From Phycisphaerae bacterium (lineage in GTDB: Bacteria > Planctomycetota > Phycisphaerae > UBA1845): 64,000 nucleotides of DNA. The stretch covers positions 1-64,000 of the forward strand of contig JAGFJJ010000026.1 in assembly GCA_024102815.1 (NCBI GenBank). The letters run 5' to 3'. The translations under genes and the position numbers were made by a program. The notes beneath the pieces are model-generated. The model saw only the letters and a list, made by a program, of their open reading frames with translations, searched no databases and was not told the DNA's origin. Below, piece by piece: positions 6,982 through 16,332 of the stretch; position 1 is the first letter of the stretch; the number at the start of each line of letters is the position of its first letter.

Positions 6982-8335
6982 CTACCCGATCCTCTGCATG
7001 ATCTCGACAACCTTGGAGTGGTCGCGCTCGGCGTAACAGGCATCGGTCACGTACGCGCTGGCGTGTCCAAGGACAAGCTGCGCGGCCTCCAGGCCGAATT
7101 CGCGCCGGAGAACAGTCGCCGCGGAGTGACGGACTTGATTTACATGGAATCGATGAGCGCGCCGCCAAGCCCGGAGCTCGTTCCACAGCCCTTCGGACTT
7201 CAATCGTCTGTACCAGCGCGTCGTCGATTCGCCCGTCCGCCTTGCAAGCCCACCCGTCGGCGGGAAGGCCCGGTCGCAGGCATATTGCACGGCGCGGTTG
7301 TAACTGCCGGTCGAGTAGCGATCAGCCGGACGCCGGTGAGGTGACTCTTGCCGATTCGCGCCCGGTTCGTTTCCCTGACCGGCAACGGTCTTTCGCTGTT
7401 TGCGCCTCATCTCGCGATACTCCGCTTCCGACTCCGCAGGACTGAACAGGAACTGATCCGTGGCCCGGCTCGTCAGAAACTCCCGAACAATCTCCTGTGC
7501 CTGGGGTCCCAAGAAGATCACGCGTTCACGCTCCCGGAAGGCATTCTTGTGCTGTTCCGGCCTATACAGCCAGAGCCCAGCAGCATTATCGAATTCAATG
7601 TCGCACGGTCGCATGGCCAGCAGCTCTCCGGGTCGGGCACCTGTAAAAACCTGAAGCTGTACCAAGGCACGATGGGGACTGGAAAGATGCGGCGGTACGG
7701 CATCGATCGTTGCCTGTGGAACAGGCAGGACCTTATCCGTTTCGCGCGCTTCCGTACGACCGCGGCGCAGGGGCTCGACGGTACGGAGAGACTCGTGGAC
7801 TGATACGGGCACCAGCTCACGTCCCGCCGACCACTTGAACATGTGCCGAAGTCGCTGCACCTGGGCGTTGATGTACTTGCGCGACCAAGGCTTTCGCTCC
7901 GGCTCGGCGCCGCGGATCATCTCCTGCCGAAGCAATCGGAGTTTCTGCGGACTGAACACTCGACGGCCGGCGTCCGCCCAAAGAACTGCCGCAGCAGGAT
8001 GAGCGCGCCGTTGATCGCCTGGGCGTGTTTGGGGCGATAGTAGCCTTTGGCCCAACGCCAGTACTCGCGGATGACTTCCACGATGGTGTTCGCGTGGGCC
8101 GAGTTAGAAGGTGCCTCTCCTTCCATCGGCGGGAAGCGTCGCTGGTTGGCCTCCCAAGCGGCAATCACACGGTGGTACCGCTCGCGGCTTTCTGCAGTGC
8201 CGTAGTCGCCGAGCCAGTAATCGCGGCGCTTCTTCGAGAGCGAATCGGTTAGCGTGACAATCGCCTGGGTGTACCCCGTTCGGCGCCGGTAGGAAGGCAT
8301 TCTCGGGGCGTTTGGACCGTTTTTTTCGTAGGCAT
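6982..8335 (-). pseudogene. Tyrosine recombinase (element integrase) with two frameshifts
   Basis: The catalytic half is intact: T-G-A-R-P-G-E (Arg codon near 7635), N-Q-V-R-H-S-A-A-T, L-G-H-A-S and Y-A-E-R-D with the nucleophilic Tyr. The N-terminal SAM-like domain is in another frame (8300 to about 7960), and the joint lies near 7954-7960. A second shift is implied at the start: ATG at 8333-8335 has a strong AGGAGG six bases upstream but is one base out of frame with the body, across a run of seven A. Both need a -1 correction, consistent with two single-base losses. The His of the usual H-x-x-R box is Asn, as I recall for planctomycete integrases. It abuts the tRNA-Gly 3' end, as expected for an integrase. 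Confidence 0.75.
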
Positions 8336-8453
8336 GGGCGGCCTCCTGGACGCGTTGCGCGGTGTTACACCGCGCGTTCTTACGTCCCAGGCCGCACTGC
8401 CGAACGCTGGCAGGTAACCGTAACTAACGGTTTCGGCGTGGTTTATATCCAAA

Positions 8454-8524
<71 letters not shown>

Positions 8525-8965
8525 AGCTCGATGCAACTGTCGCCAAGATTTCGGCAGCCACAATCTCAAGACCAATTGCGCGCGGCTTAAACTCTTGGCG
8601 TCCCAATTCTACCGCGCTGATTGACTTTTGGAAGCGTCAAGATCCTCCGTGGCAACGCATAGTACGCAATGGAACGGCGTACCCACGCGAACCTTCCCGC
8701 AGCGGGGGCGGCCGCGGGACATCCAACTTCAAGCCTGCCGCACTCAGTCCCGAGTTTCCTGATACGTCCTTCGGCGGAAACCGGGTCCTATTACGAAAGC
8801 AGAATGGTCAGAATCTTACCATTCAGGAACAACCAGAGCCGACAACGGGGTCGGTCAAACGTCGAGATCCCAACTCGCAATCGCGCGTTCGCGCTGGACC
8901 CGGAATCATCCGATCGCCATGAAGCCCGTATCCGCGACCGAAGAAGCGGAATCTGCCCTGTCAAA
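8525..8965. other. Intergenic, no gene seen
   Basis: About 440 bases between the tRNA and the aldolase remnant. The open frames here have no family similarity and no ribosome site. The stretch may be degraded sequence flanking the insertion. Confidence 0.5.
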
Positions 8966-9241
8966 TTCACGGAAATCGGATCCAAGGCCGTCTTTACAGT
9001 GGAGGACTATGTCGCTGGGTGCAAGCCGCGCGGCCACATCGTCTACCCCCCGACGACCCTGGCAGGGTTTGAGAACGCACATAATCGCGCGGGCGATGTG
9101 AGCTTTCCGCAAACTGAGGCAGAGCGAGTCTGCTCGGAAGCCGGGAATCGGGGAGTCGCCACCTATCTGGATGGTGCGCAGCTTTGGAACGCGGCCGTGG
9201 CCTTGAACGCGTCGCCGACGAACTTGATCGCGGATCAGTAA
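8966..9241 (+). pseudogene. Remnant of a low-specificity threonine aldolase
   Basis: About 90 codons match the middle of the beta-eliminating lyase/threonine aldolase family: a V-F-T-V-E-D segment, F-E-N-A-H-N-R-A-G-D (usual E-N-T-H-N-R-A-G), and Y-L-D-G-A-Q-L-W-N-A-A-V-A-L (usual H-L-D-G-A-R-L-W-N-A-A-V-A-L). The frame stops before the S-K-G-L-G-A-P box that carries the PLP lysine, and the N-terminal third is missing. The fragment cannot be active. It sits just outside the tRNA attachment site. Confidence 0.65.
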
Positions 9242-9646
9242 CCGCACCGCGAACCGACTGCCTGCTTTTGTAGACCTGCCCCAATTCAAATTGTCAGTTT
9301 CGCGCGGTCCAACCGACCCCGAGCAGAACCTCCTGGACCCTCCGCCCGCGGGGGCCACGAGCACCGCTTTCTCGGCCGAAAATCGCTATGCCCCGAGCAC
9401 GCTCGCGATACCCGATCAAGACTCGGAGATTTGTTAGCATGGGAAGTCTGATAAGAACAGGAAATCTGCGGCGCAGGTCAATATATTATCTATCTTGAAA
9501 TGTGCTCATTAAATGGGATAGAATCCGCCGTCAGTGCAAGGCGACCGCTGTTTCCGGGTCGGAGCGGCGGGAGTGACATTGCATATCGTACGAGTCGGGT
9601 CGAGACCGGCTCAGGGGCTCGTCAACGCATACGAGGGGAAAGGACT
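9242..9646. other. Intergenic before the VPLPA gene
   Basis: About 400 bases with no supported gene. The last third is AT-rich and holds the candidate promoter listed separately. Confidence 0.5.
9495..9524 (+). promoter_or_regulatory. Candidate sigma-70-type promoter for the VPLPA gene
   Basis: TTGAAA (9495-9500), an 18-base spacer, and TAGAAT (9519-9524) in a locally AT-rich patch, about 120 bases before the start codon. Confidence 0.4.
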
Positions 9647-10414
9647 ATGAAGAGAGGAAGATTGCTGGGAGGAATCGCCGCCTTGGGGTTGGCGATCGGA
9701 ATGGGCAGCATCGCCCGCGCGGATCTGACAACCGTCAATCCGCCACCTGCGGGTGAGGCGACGCATGCTCAGATTCTTGACCACATCTATGGTGGAACGT
9801 TCGTCAGCGGCGGCGTCGGCATCTACACGAACGGCGTCGTGACGGTCACCCGCGTCGACGATCGCCTGCCGGGTGGGGGTCCGGGTAGCAACCTGAACCT
9901 GATCACCGGCACGCCGGGGCTGCCCACGACCGATCAGTGGTGGGAAGACGGCATTTCGTACACGGCCGCTGAGGCGAAGTTCGCCGGGCTTGCTCAGGAG
10001 TTCGGTTTTGACACAGGCTCGGGCTATCAGAAGCTGTTCGACGTGTCCATGACGGGTCCGACAGGCTTCGACGTCTCCGGCAGCGGCGTTCACCACTTCC
10101 CGATGGGTCAGCCGTTCGAGTGGATCCGCAGCGGTGGCGGTAATCCCTACTCCTCGGTTGAGGCCAACAACGTCGACCAGCTGGATCACTTGGTGACCTA
10201 TGCCGTGTCGTCGCAGCGCTTCGATCCGGACGAGCATGTCTGGCTGCTGTTCTGGGAAGACAAGCCCGGTCCGCTGAATAACGTCTCCGACCGCGACTTC
10301 AACGATCTCGTGGTCGAGCTTCGTGCTTCGATCATTCCGCTGCCCGGCGCCTGGTTGCTCGGCGTCGTGGGCCTCGGAGCGGTCGGCATGGTTCGCCGCC
10401 GGATGACGGCCTGA
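9647..10414 (+). CDS. VPLPA-type sorted exported protein with DUF4114-like motif
   Basis: A 255-residue secreted protein. Residues 1-25 form a signal peptide ending A-R-A-D. The C-terminus has P-L-P-G-A-W-L-L-G, a hydrophobic helix and R-R-R, the tripartite VPLPA/PEP-CTERM signal cleaved by exosortase-type enzymes. Just before it, D-R-D-F-N-D-L-V-V-E resembles the acidic loop of DUF4114 domains, often a calcium site. The start at 9647 has GGGGAAAGGA upstream and is preferred to a longer frame. The gene faces a convergent exported-protein gene across two hairpins. It is probably an envelope or matrix protein; its ligand is unknown. Confidence 0.8.
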   Translation: MKRGRLLGGIAALGLAIGMGSIARADLTTVNPPPAGEATHAQILDHIYGGTFVSGGVGIYTNGVVTVTRVDDRLPGGGPGSNLNLITGTPGLPTTDQWWEDGISYTAAEAKFAGLAQEFGFDTGSGYQKLFDVSMTGPTGFDVSGSGVHHFPMGQPFEWIRSGGGNPYSSVEANNVDQLDHLVTYAVSSQRFDPDEHVWLLFWEDKPGPLNNVSDRDFNDLVVELRASIIPLPGAWLLGVVGLGAVGMVRRRMTA

Positions 10415-10450
10415 CTTGCGAACACCCGGCCTGACACAGGCCATTCATGA

Positions 10451-10468
10451 CTGACACCGAAGTGTCAG
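10451..10468. terminator. Small hairpin downstream of the VPLPA gene
   Basis: CTGACAC and GTGTCAG pair around a four-base loop, 37 bases after the stop codon. There is no T-run, so terminator activity is uncertain. Confidence 0.35.
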
Positions 10469-10482
10469 CGGCTTCCTCTCGG

Positions 10483-10535
10483 GGTGATCCGTCTCCGCCA
10501 GAATCGGACAAGAGGTCCGGCGGAGGCGGGTCACC
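10483..10535. terminator. Long hairpin between convergent genes
   Basis: Arms of about 17 bases (10483-10499 with 10519-10535) pair with few mismatches around a 19-base loop. The hairpin sits between the VPLPA gene and the stop of the convergent PDZ-like gene and could end transcription from both sides, though no T-run follows. Confidence 0.5.
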
Positions 10536-10590
10536 CTTTGGGGACCGAATCGGATTCGGCCCCCCACCACGTTTTCGAGCCATTCGACGA

Positions 10591-12669
10591 TCACTCTGCC
10601 GATTCCGCAAACCGCAGGGAAATCGTGGAATCAAACCGTTTCCCATCGGCCGATCGCACCGAGAGATTCACGGTCTGCACGTACTCGCCTATCACCGCAA
10701 ATTGACGTAGGAGATTCAGTGACGAAGAGCGTGTAAGATCCTGGGCGCGGGATCCGATGAGACGCGGCAACGGGACGTCGAGCATTTCTCCCGCGCGCAA
10801 TACGCGAATAGTCGGGCCGGGTGCGGTGCTGTTCGCGACCTTTCGGTTGAAGTCCTCGCGCATATTCCCAAGAGACAGAAGCTTCCCGTCCACGCCCAGA
10901 ATCAAATCACCGGCGCGCAAACCGGCGTCCACCGTTGTCTGCAAATCGCGCGTCACGACGAGGCAGTTGGGAGAGCTCTCCTCTTTAAGCTCAATCGGCG
11001 GCGGCGCGGCTCTTCCTTCCGTGAGGCTCTCCTCGGGCCACCAGAGCATGTTCCACAACAATGCGGCGTCGCTGCCGCGGTCCTCAAGCCAGCCCTGAAG
11101 CACTTCGGCGGTCAGCCCGGCTTGGGCCACCGCCAGGAGACGCGTGTCCGGCTGGTTCTCTTCAGACGATTGGAACGCGGCCAGCCCGCCAAGCGTCGGA
11201 GCAAGCCCAGCCTGTGCGTCCAGGATGCGCTCGATATGCGTACGATCCAACGCCAGGATGACCCAATCGCGCCAGGACGTCCATGCAGGGTCGAGCGACT
11301 CCAGAAGCCGCGCGAATGGGAGCTTGGATTTTCGCGCGTAGCTTTGAAGTGGCACATGCACAATCGGCGCCCCAAGATACGGCGCGAGCTTGAAGGTCGG
11401 AGCGGAATCGGCCGGCACGGGATCGACGGCCTGGATCAGCGCGATGAGATTCCTCGCCAGCTTCGTGATCTCGTTACGAACCGCCCGCGCATCGGGGGAT
11501 CGAACCAGTACGGCGAATTGCGGACCAAGACCCTCTTCGCTCAGGTCCTGCCCCCAAACCACGATTACATCGGGGCCCACGCGGGCGAGAACGGGATTGC
11601 GCTCCCCCTCCCCGCGACTGAGATCGCTCAACAACTGCAGGTAACGTTGGACGGCATCGGCGGATCCGGACGAGCCTCCGCGGCTGAAGGCCCGTCCGAA
11701 ATCAAGCGTCAGTCCGACCGCCGCCAACGTCGTCTGCGGAAGGCGTCGCATTCGCTCCAGCGCCTGACGGGACAAGGGGGCTCCCACACGCGCGGACGGA
11801 AGGTCGGCGCTGATAGAAATCTCCAGTCCTGCGGATCGTGCATACACGCCGACGAGTGCGCGCGATGTGTTCCTCGAGTCGGCGGCACCATCCGACTCCT
11901 GGCCGGGTGCAATTGCACTGGAAGATCCCGACGCGCGGATGGCGCCGGCCTTTGAATGGGGAGAATTCCCGCTAATGGGCGAACTGCTCGTCGCATTCGG
12001 CATTCGGATCGCCGCATAGAAGACCGCGAGAGCGTCCGGAGGAATTCGACGTGACATTTCGAGAAAGTCCTTTCGGGCGGTGATCGGCCGTCCATGCACC
12101 CCGCCAAGGACCATCAGTTTCTGGACCGTTCGCACAAGCAGTCCGTCGCTGAACCTTCGAGCAACCGCGATCACGCCTTCACGCGCGCAGACATAGGTAC
12201 CATCGCGCATCCGGAAAAGTCGTGCCTGGTCCACCATGCGCTCGGACTGCCGCCGCTCTTTGGGAAACCACCGCTCAAGCGCTGCGTCGTTGGGCAGACG
12301 GATCAGCCAGGTGCCCCGCCGGACATCTCCGAGGGCCGGTGTAACAATCAGCCATTCACAGGAAAGAAGCTGATCCACGGGGATTGCGCTTTCCGGGCCG
12401 AGGAAACGGGTCGCCATGTTGGCAAGACTTGCGGCTGAAGAATCCCCCCCGTCGAGGTCGGCGATTTTGCGCGCAAGCGGCCAGGCATTGGCCCGCTTGA
12501 GCTCCCTCTCGACTTTTTCAGGAGCGGGCAAATGGATGTACCAACTGGCTTGCTCCGGAACAAATTGCTCCAGAGGAATTGGCTCGCCGGGGGCTGCTCG
12601 ACCGGAGGCCCCCAGGACCACGGCGATCAACAAGACCGCGGTCGGTTTGAGAGCGATGTTCCGCCGCAT
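10591..12669 (-). CDS. Large exported protein with C-terminal PDZ-like domain
   Basis: A 692-residue protein with a signal peptide (residues about 1-25: M-R-R-N-I-A-L-K-P, a hydrophobic core, G-R-A-A-P). The long middle has no family I recognise. Near the C-terminus, V-D-A-G-L-R-A-G-D-L-I-L-G-V-D-G-K and the strands around it form a PDZ-like peptide-binding repeat. I chose 12669 because the frame upstream only mirrors the anti-sigma gene; 12696 is an alternative. It follows a sigma/anti-sigma pair on the same strand, so it may be the regulated envelope target or part of the sensing system (inference). Confidence 0.7.
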   Translation of the reverse strand: MRRNIALKPTAVLLIAVVLGASGRAAPGEPIPLEQFVPEQASWYIHLPAPEKVERELKRANAWPLARKIADLDGGDSSAASLANMATRFLGPESAIPVDQLLSCEWLIVTPALGDVRRGTWLIRLPNDAALERWFPKERRQSERMVDQARLFRMRDGTYVCAREGVIAVARRFSDGLLVRTVQKLMVLGGVHGRPITARKDFLEMSRRIPPDALAVFYAAIRMPNATSSSPISGNSPHSKAGAIRASGSSSAIAPGQESDGAADSRNTSRALVGVYARSAGLEISISADLPSARVGAPLSRQALERMRRLPQTTLAAVGLTLDFGRAFSRGGSSGSADAVQRYLQLLSDLSRGEGERNPVLARVGPDVIVVWGQDLSEEGLGPQFAVLVRSPDARAVRNEITKLARNLIALIQAVDPVPADSAPTFKLAPYLGAPIVHVPLQSYARKSKLPFARLLESLDPAWTSWRDWVILALDRTHIERILDAQAGLAPTLGGLAAFQSSEENQPDTRLLAVAQAGLTAEVLQGWLEDRGSDAALLWNMLWWPEESLTEGRAAPPPIELKEESSPNCLVVTRDLQTTVDAGLRAGDLILGVDGKLLSLGNMREDFNRKVANSTAPGPTIRVLRAGEMLDVPLPRLIGSRAQDLTRSSSLNLLRQFAVIGEYVQTVNLSVRSADGKRFDSTISLRFAESAE

Positions 12670-12793
12670 GTACCAATCCGCGTCGAATGGACTCATCAAG
12701 CGCTCAAGCAGCGCGCGGTACGGCTGAAGGGTACCGGGCACAACAACTCGGGGAATCCTCGCGCCCGGAACCCCGGAATTGCGCGATTCCCGT

Positions 12794-13459
12794 CTAAGGA
12801 TTCTTCGGCTCTTGTGGCAACGGAACCGTAGCAGGACTGTTCGCAGGCGACGACGCAACGTCTTCCACGACGGCGCTGGCGGCGGGACGGTTTCTTCGGG
12901 CCTCTTCCAGAATGTCAATGGTTTGGTAGATCGTGAGATCAAGAACGCCCTGGACGGTGCTGATGTCTTCCTGGGTCCGCTCGAGCCAATTCTCCAATGG
13001 GCGAGGTGCAACCTCACTTGTATCGGCCTGAGCAGCCTCTGTCGGCGGGGCGAACTCGTCGAATAGCCCGGGGTCAAGATCAAGCGCTTCCGGCGACGCC
13101 TCTTCCACCACGCCCGCCACACGACCCTGATGTCGCCCGGTCAAGACCGCCGTAACCGCCAAGGCCAATACGGCCGCGGCGGCTATCGGGGCACCAATGC
13201 GGAACGTTCGGGCACGCCAAAACGAGCGAACGGCGCGTCGTTTGCTGACGCATTCAAGCAGCCGATTCTCGAAGTCCGCGCGCAAACGTACCGGTTCGCG
13301 ATCGGAAGCGATGATTTGTCCGGTTACTTCCAGAAGTGCCAGCTTGCGCCGACATGAGGCACAACGGAGCCGATGGGCGCCAAGTTCCGTGGCCAAGGCC
13401 GGCGATAGCTCGCCGTCGAGATAGGCATTGAAGAGTGCTTCAGCGTCCGCGCATCGCAT
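12794..13459 (-). CDS. Zinc-binding anti-sigma factor (membrane-anchored)
   Basis: A 221-residue protein with the ZAS motif near the N-terminus: C-A-D-A-E-A-L-F-N-A-Y-L-D-G-E-L, then H-R-L-R-C-A-S-C, i.e. H-x3-C-x2-C. One membrane helix (about residues 90-110) separates this cytoplasmic domain from an acidic extracytoplasmic part. Such proteins hold an ECF sigma factor inactive until an envelope signal arrives. The gene begins 62 bases after the sigma-factor stop and is followed by the exported PDZ-like protein, so all three are likely one operon. Confidence 0.85.
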   Translation of the reverse strand: MRCADAEALFNAYLDGELSPALATELGAHRLRCASCRRKLALLEVTGQIIASDREPVRLRADFENRLLECVSKRRAVRSFWRARTFRIGAPIAAAAVLALAVTAVLTGRHQGRVAGVVEEASPEALDLDPGLFDEFAPPTEAAQADTSEVAPRPLENWLERTQEDISTVQGVLDLTIYQTIDILEEARRNRPAASAVVEDVASSPANSPATVPLPQEPKNP

Positions 13460-13521
13460 CGCGTTTTCATCCTTGCGGATTCGGTGCCGCTCCTCGGCAC
13501 CGCTCGAATCTCCGCACTCTT

Positions 13522-14148
13522 TTACCCGGCGCCGGCCGCGCGATTGCGAAATTCCCGAATGTCCCGCTCCTCCACCGTTTCCAACAGTTCCCGAAGCCGG
13601 GCACGGGCACGGTGCAGATGGCTCTTGACCGTGGCGACGGGCACTTCCAGAACCCGGGCAATTTCCTGGCAGCTCATCTCATGGCGATAAAAGAGCACGA
13701 CCGCAGCCCGCTGGGCGTCGCTGAGCCGATCAACCGCCTCCCAGACCCGGCCGCGCAACTCGGTCGCCTCTTTCGAAGCCAATCGGTCGGCTCCGCTCTC
13801 ATCGGATGCGGCCGATAGCTGGGCCGTATCCAGTTCGCCTGAGAGCACGGATCGCTTCCGCATCCGGTTGAGGCAAACGCGGTACCCGATGGTAAATAAC
13901 CAGGTGCTGAATCGGTATTCAGACGAAAAGGTATGCAGCGAGGCAAACGCCTTCAAAAAAGCATCCTGACAAACCTCTTCGGCGTCATGCTCGTTGCGGA
14001 CCATGCGCCAGATGAAGGCAAAGAGGCGATCCTTGTGCGCGCGGATCAGCGCGCGGATAGCCCCCTCGTCTCCGCTTTGGGCACGAGCGACCAAAACCCT
14101 CTCGTCGGCACGGTCGGTTTCCGGCGATGCCTTCACAATAGCGTTCAC
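13522..14148 (-). CDS. ECF-type RNA polymerase sigma factor
   Basis: A 208-residue sigma-70-family protein. Region 2 (about 40-105) has D-A-E-E-V-C-Q-D-A-F-L-K-A-F and F-S-T-W-L-F-T-I. Region 4 (about 145-195) has L-S-D-A-Q-R-A-A-V-V-L, M-S-C-Q-E-I-A and V-K-S-H-L-H-R-A-R. There are no regions 1 or 3, as in ECF factors. The start is a GTG (14146-14148) placed by TTGGAGG six bases upstream; an ATG at 14223 would add residues lacking similarity. It precedes its anti-sigma gene and probably controls its own operon. Confidence 0.88.
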   Translation of the reverse strand: MNAIVKASPETDRADERVLVARAQSGDEGAIRALIRAHKDRLFAFIWRMVRNEHDAEEVCQDAFLKAFASLHTFSSEYRFSTWLFTIGYRVCLNRMRKRSVLSGELDTAQLSAASDESGADRLASKEATELRGRVWEAVDRLSDAQRAAVVLFYRHEMSCQEIARVLEVPVATVKSHLHRARARLRELLETVEERDIREFRNRAAGAG

Positions 14149-14289
14149 CTCCACCCTCCAATTATACCCGACGGACACCTGTCCGGGTTGCCTCCGTTCT
14201 CCTACATTATTCGAAATCGGCATGTTCGAAAGGTCACGTGACCTGACACCTACAGAGAAGCTTTATATTATTCCGTTCCAGGCCTCCGC

Positions 14290-14775
14290 ATGGTCCGAAA
14301 ACCACAATCTGATGGAACCATCGGCATAAACCGCAAAGCCGGCCACCGTTTCGAGTTTCTCGAGCGTCTGGAATGCGGCATTGCGCTTACCGGAACGGAA
14401 GTCAAATCGCTCCGCGAGAAAGCTGTCTCGCTGGACGAAGCTTACGCCCGAATTCTGGGCGGCGAGCTCTGGCTCTTCGATGCGCACATTGCGTCCTACC
14501 GATTCGGCTATGGGGCCAATCATCTGCCCACACGTCGCCGCAAGCTGCTGGTCCACGCTCGGCAGTTACGCAAGCTCGTTGCCGCGACGAAGCAGAAAGG
14601 GCTTACGCTTGTGCCCGTCCGGATGTACTTCAATGAACGGGGCATGGCCAAAGTCGAGATCGCCCTCGCGCAGGGGAAAGGAAAGAGCGATCGTCGCGAA
14701 GACCTCAAGGCCAAGGACCACAGACGCGAGATGGATCGGGCCATGCGTCGCGGCGGACGGGGTGGACGATCCTAG
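14290..14775 (+). CDS. smpB: SsrA-binding protein SmpB
   Basis: A 161-residue protein with the SmpB core: N-R-K-A-G-H-R-F, E-C-G-I-A-L-T-G-T-E-V-K-S-L-R, and a basic C-terminal tail (D-R-R-E-D-L-K-A-K-D-H-R-R-E) that enters the mRNA path. SmpB binds tmRNA and brings it to stalled ribosomes for trans-translation. The length is typical. No tmRNA gene was recognised nearby. It is divergent from the sigma factor and convergent with phoU, with only 18 bases between the smpB and phoU stops. Confidence 0.95.
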   Translation: MVRKPQSDGTIGINRKAGHRFEFLERLECGIALTGTEVKSLREKAVSLDEAYARILGGELWLFDAHIASYRFGYGANHLPTRRRKLLVHARQLRKLVAATKQKGLTLVPVRMYFNERGMAKVEIALAQGKGKSDRREDLKAKDHRREMDRAMRRGGRGGRS

Positions 14776-14793
14776 GATAAGTCCCCACCAAGA

Positions 14794-15477
14794 TTAACGA
14801 CTTTGCGGCCGATCCTGCGATTTGCGCATGCGGTGCCGGACGATTTTCCCTGTGCAGAGAAACACGACATCCTCGGCAATGTTCGTGGCATGGTCTGCGA
14901 TCCGTTCGAGGTTCTTGGCGATGGACAGCACGTCGAGCAGCGTGGGCATGTCGCCGGGACGCCGTGTCGCCTCGCTGACCACATCACGTACGATCTGTCC
15001 ATAAAGGGCGTCGACGACCTCTTCTTCTTCAAAAACGGATTCAGCGTTCTCGGTGTTCTGCATCCCGTAAACTTTGACCGCGGCGCGAAGCATCCGCCGC
15101 ACGATCGGCGCCATGCGGTTGATGTCGTCGCCGAGTCCGTTGAGGGCATCTGCCGAAAGGTAGCGGGCGCGCTCCGCGATGTTGACCGCACAGTCGGCGA
15201 TGCGTTCAAAATCGTTGTTGACCTTCAACACCGTGCAGAGCAGACGAAGATCGGCACCGACGGGCTGGTACAGCGCCAGGAGTCGAATAACTTCCGACTC
15301 GACCTGGACTTCCTCGGCATCGACGTCGCGGTCCCGGGCAATCACCCGAAGGGCGAGTTCATCCCCGGGTTGGCAGACGGCATCGCAGGCCTCCTCGACG
15401 ATGTCCTCGACGAGGCTGGCCATACGCAGCGATCGACGGCGCAAATCATTGATTAGGTCGACAAAGTGTGCGGTCAT
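14794..15477 (-). CDS. phoU: Phosphate-transport regulator PhoU
   Basis: A 227-residue all-helical protein with two PhoU repeats, each carrying the metal-binding E/D-x-x-x-D signature: N-D-F-E-R-I-A-D-C-A-V-N-I-A and N-L-E-R-I-A-D-H-A-T-N-I-A. PhoU couples the Pst transporter to the PhoR kinase and damps the response when phosphate is plentiful. The ATG at 15475-15477 lies five bases past the pstB stop; a longer frame upstream only overlaps pstB. It is the last gene of the phoBR-pstSCAB-phoU block. Confidence 0.94.
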   Translation of the reverse strand: MTAHFVDLINDLRRRSLRMASLVEDIVEEACDAVCQPGDELALRVIARDRDVDAEEVQVESEVIRLLALYQPVGADLRLLCTVLKVNNDFERIADCAVNIAERARYLSADALNGLGDDINRMAPIVRRMLRAAVKVYGMQNTENAESVFEEEEVVDALYGQIVRDVVSEATRRPGDMPTLLDVLSIAKNLERIADHATNIAEDVVFLCTGKIVRHRMRKSQDRPQSR

Positions 15478-15481
15478 GGCG

Positions 15482-16327
15482 TCAGCCGAACCGGCCGGTG
15501 ATGTAATCCTGGGTGCGGCGATCCGACGGATTGGTAAACATGGCCGCAGTGGCACCGACCTCGACAAGCTCCCCAATGTACATGAAAGCGGTAAGATCGG
15601 AAACCCGTGCGGCCTGCTGCATATTGTGTGTAACCAGCACGACGGTGTAGTCCTGTTTGAGCTTGTCGATCAGGTCTTCGATCCGGCCCGTGGCAATGGG
15701 GTCAAGGGCGGAGCAAGGCTCGTCCATGAGCAGGACCTCCGGCTGCAGGGCGATGGCACGGGCAATGCACAGACGTTGCTGCTGCCCCCCGGATAACGCA
15801 TAGGCGCTGTCGCGGAGCTTGTCCTTGACCTCGTCCCAGAGTGCCGCCTGGCGAAGCGAGCGCTCCACCAGCTCCTCGATATCTCCTCGGTAGCCGTTGA
15901 TCGTCGCGCCCCATGCGATGTTGCGGTAGATCGACTTGGGAAACGGGTTGGGTTTTTGAAAGACCATGCCGATGTGACGGCGGAGCTCAACCGGATCGCT
16001 TCCGGGGCCATAGATATCCTTACCCCGATAAAGCAGCTGACCTTCAACGCTCGTGCCCGCCACGAAATCATTCATGCGATTCATGGCCCGAAGCAACGTG
16101 CTTTTCCCGCAGCCCGACGGTCCGATGATGGCCGTGACGCGGCGGCGGGAAACATCGAGGCTCACATCCCGGACGGCGGCAAATTCTCCGTAGCGAATGG
16201 TCAGATGCTCGGCCTGAATGATCGTCTCGGTGGATTCCGATTGCGCGATTACTTCTTCCGCCCCCAGGGGACGGGTCGAAACCTGAGGGACTGGAGTGGA
16301 GATGCGATCCACGGACTTGGTCTCCAT
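15482..16327 (-). CDS. pstB: Phosphate ABC transporter ATPase PstB
   Basis: A 281-residue ABC ATPase. Walker A is G-P-S-G-C-G-K-S-T, the Q-loop is V-F-Q-K-P-N-P-F-P, the signature is L-S-G-G-Q-Q-Q-R-L, and Walker B is [15 protein letters not shown]. The V-F-Q-K-P-N-P-F-P segment and the I-E-D-L-I region are typical of PstB. There is an N-terminal extension of about 30 residues. It powers phosphate import with PstA and PstC, whose genes lie directly upstream (five-base gap to pstA). Confidence 0.95.
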   Translation of the reverse strand: METKSVDRISTPVPQVSTRPLGAEEVIAQSESTETIIQAEHLTIRYGEFAAVRDVSLDVSRRRVTAIIGPSGCGKSTLLRAMNRMNDFVAGTSVEGQLLYRGKDIYGPGSDPVELRRHIGMVFQKPNPFPKSIYRNIAWGATINGYRGDIEELVERSLRQAALWDEVKDKLRDSAYALSGGQQQRLCIARAIALQPEVLLMDEPCSALDPIATGRIEDLIDKLKQDYTVVLVTHNMQQAARVSDLTAFMYIGELVEVGATAAMFTNPSDRRTQDYITGRFG

Positions 16328-16332
16328 GCCGA

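Noticed and set aside
12670-13122. In-frame 5' extension of the PDZ-like exported gene
   Set aside because: It overlaps the anti-sigma gene, is Arg-rich, and hides the signal peptide.
14161-14169. TATAAT on the minus strand before the ECF sigma gene
   Set aside because: It overlaps the ribosome site region, so a transcript from it would lack a usable leader, and no -35 lies at the right distance.
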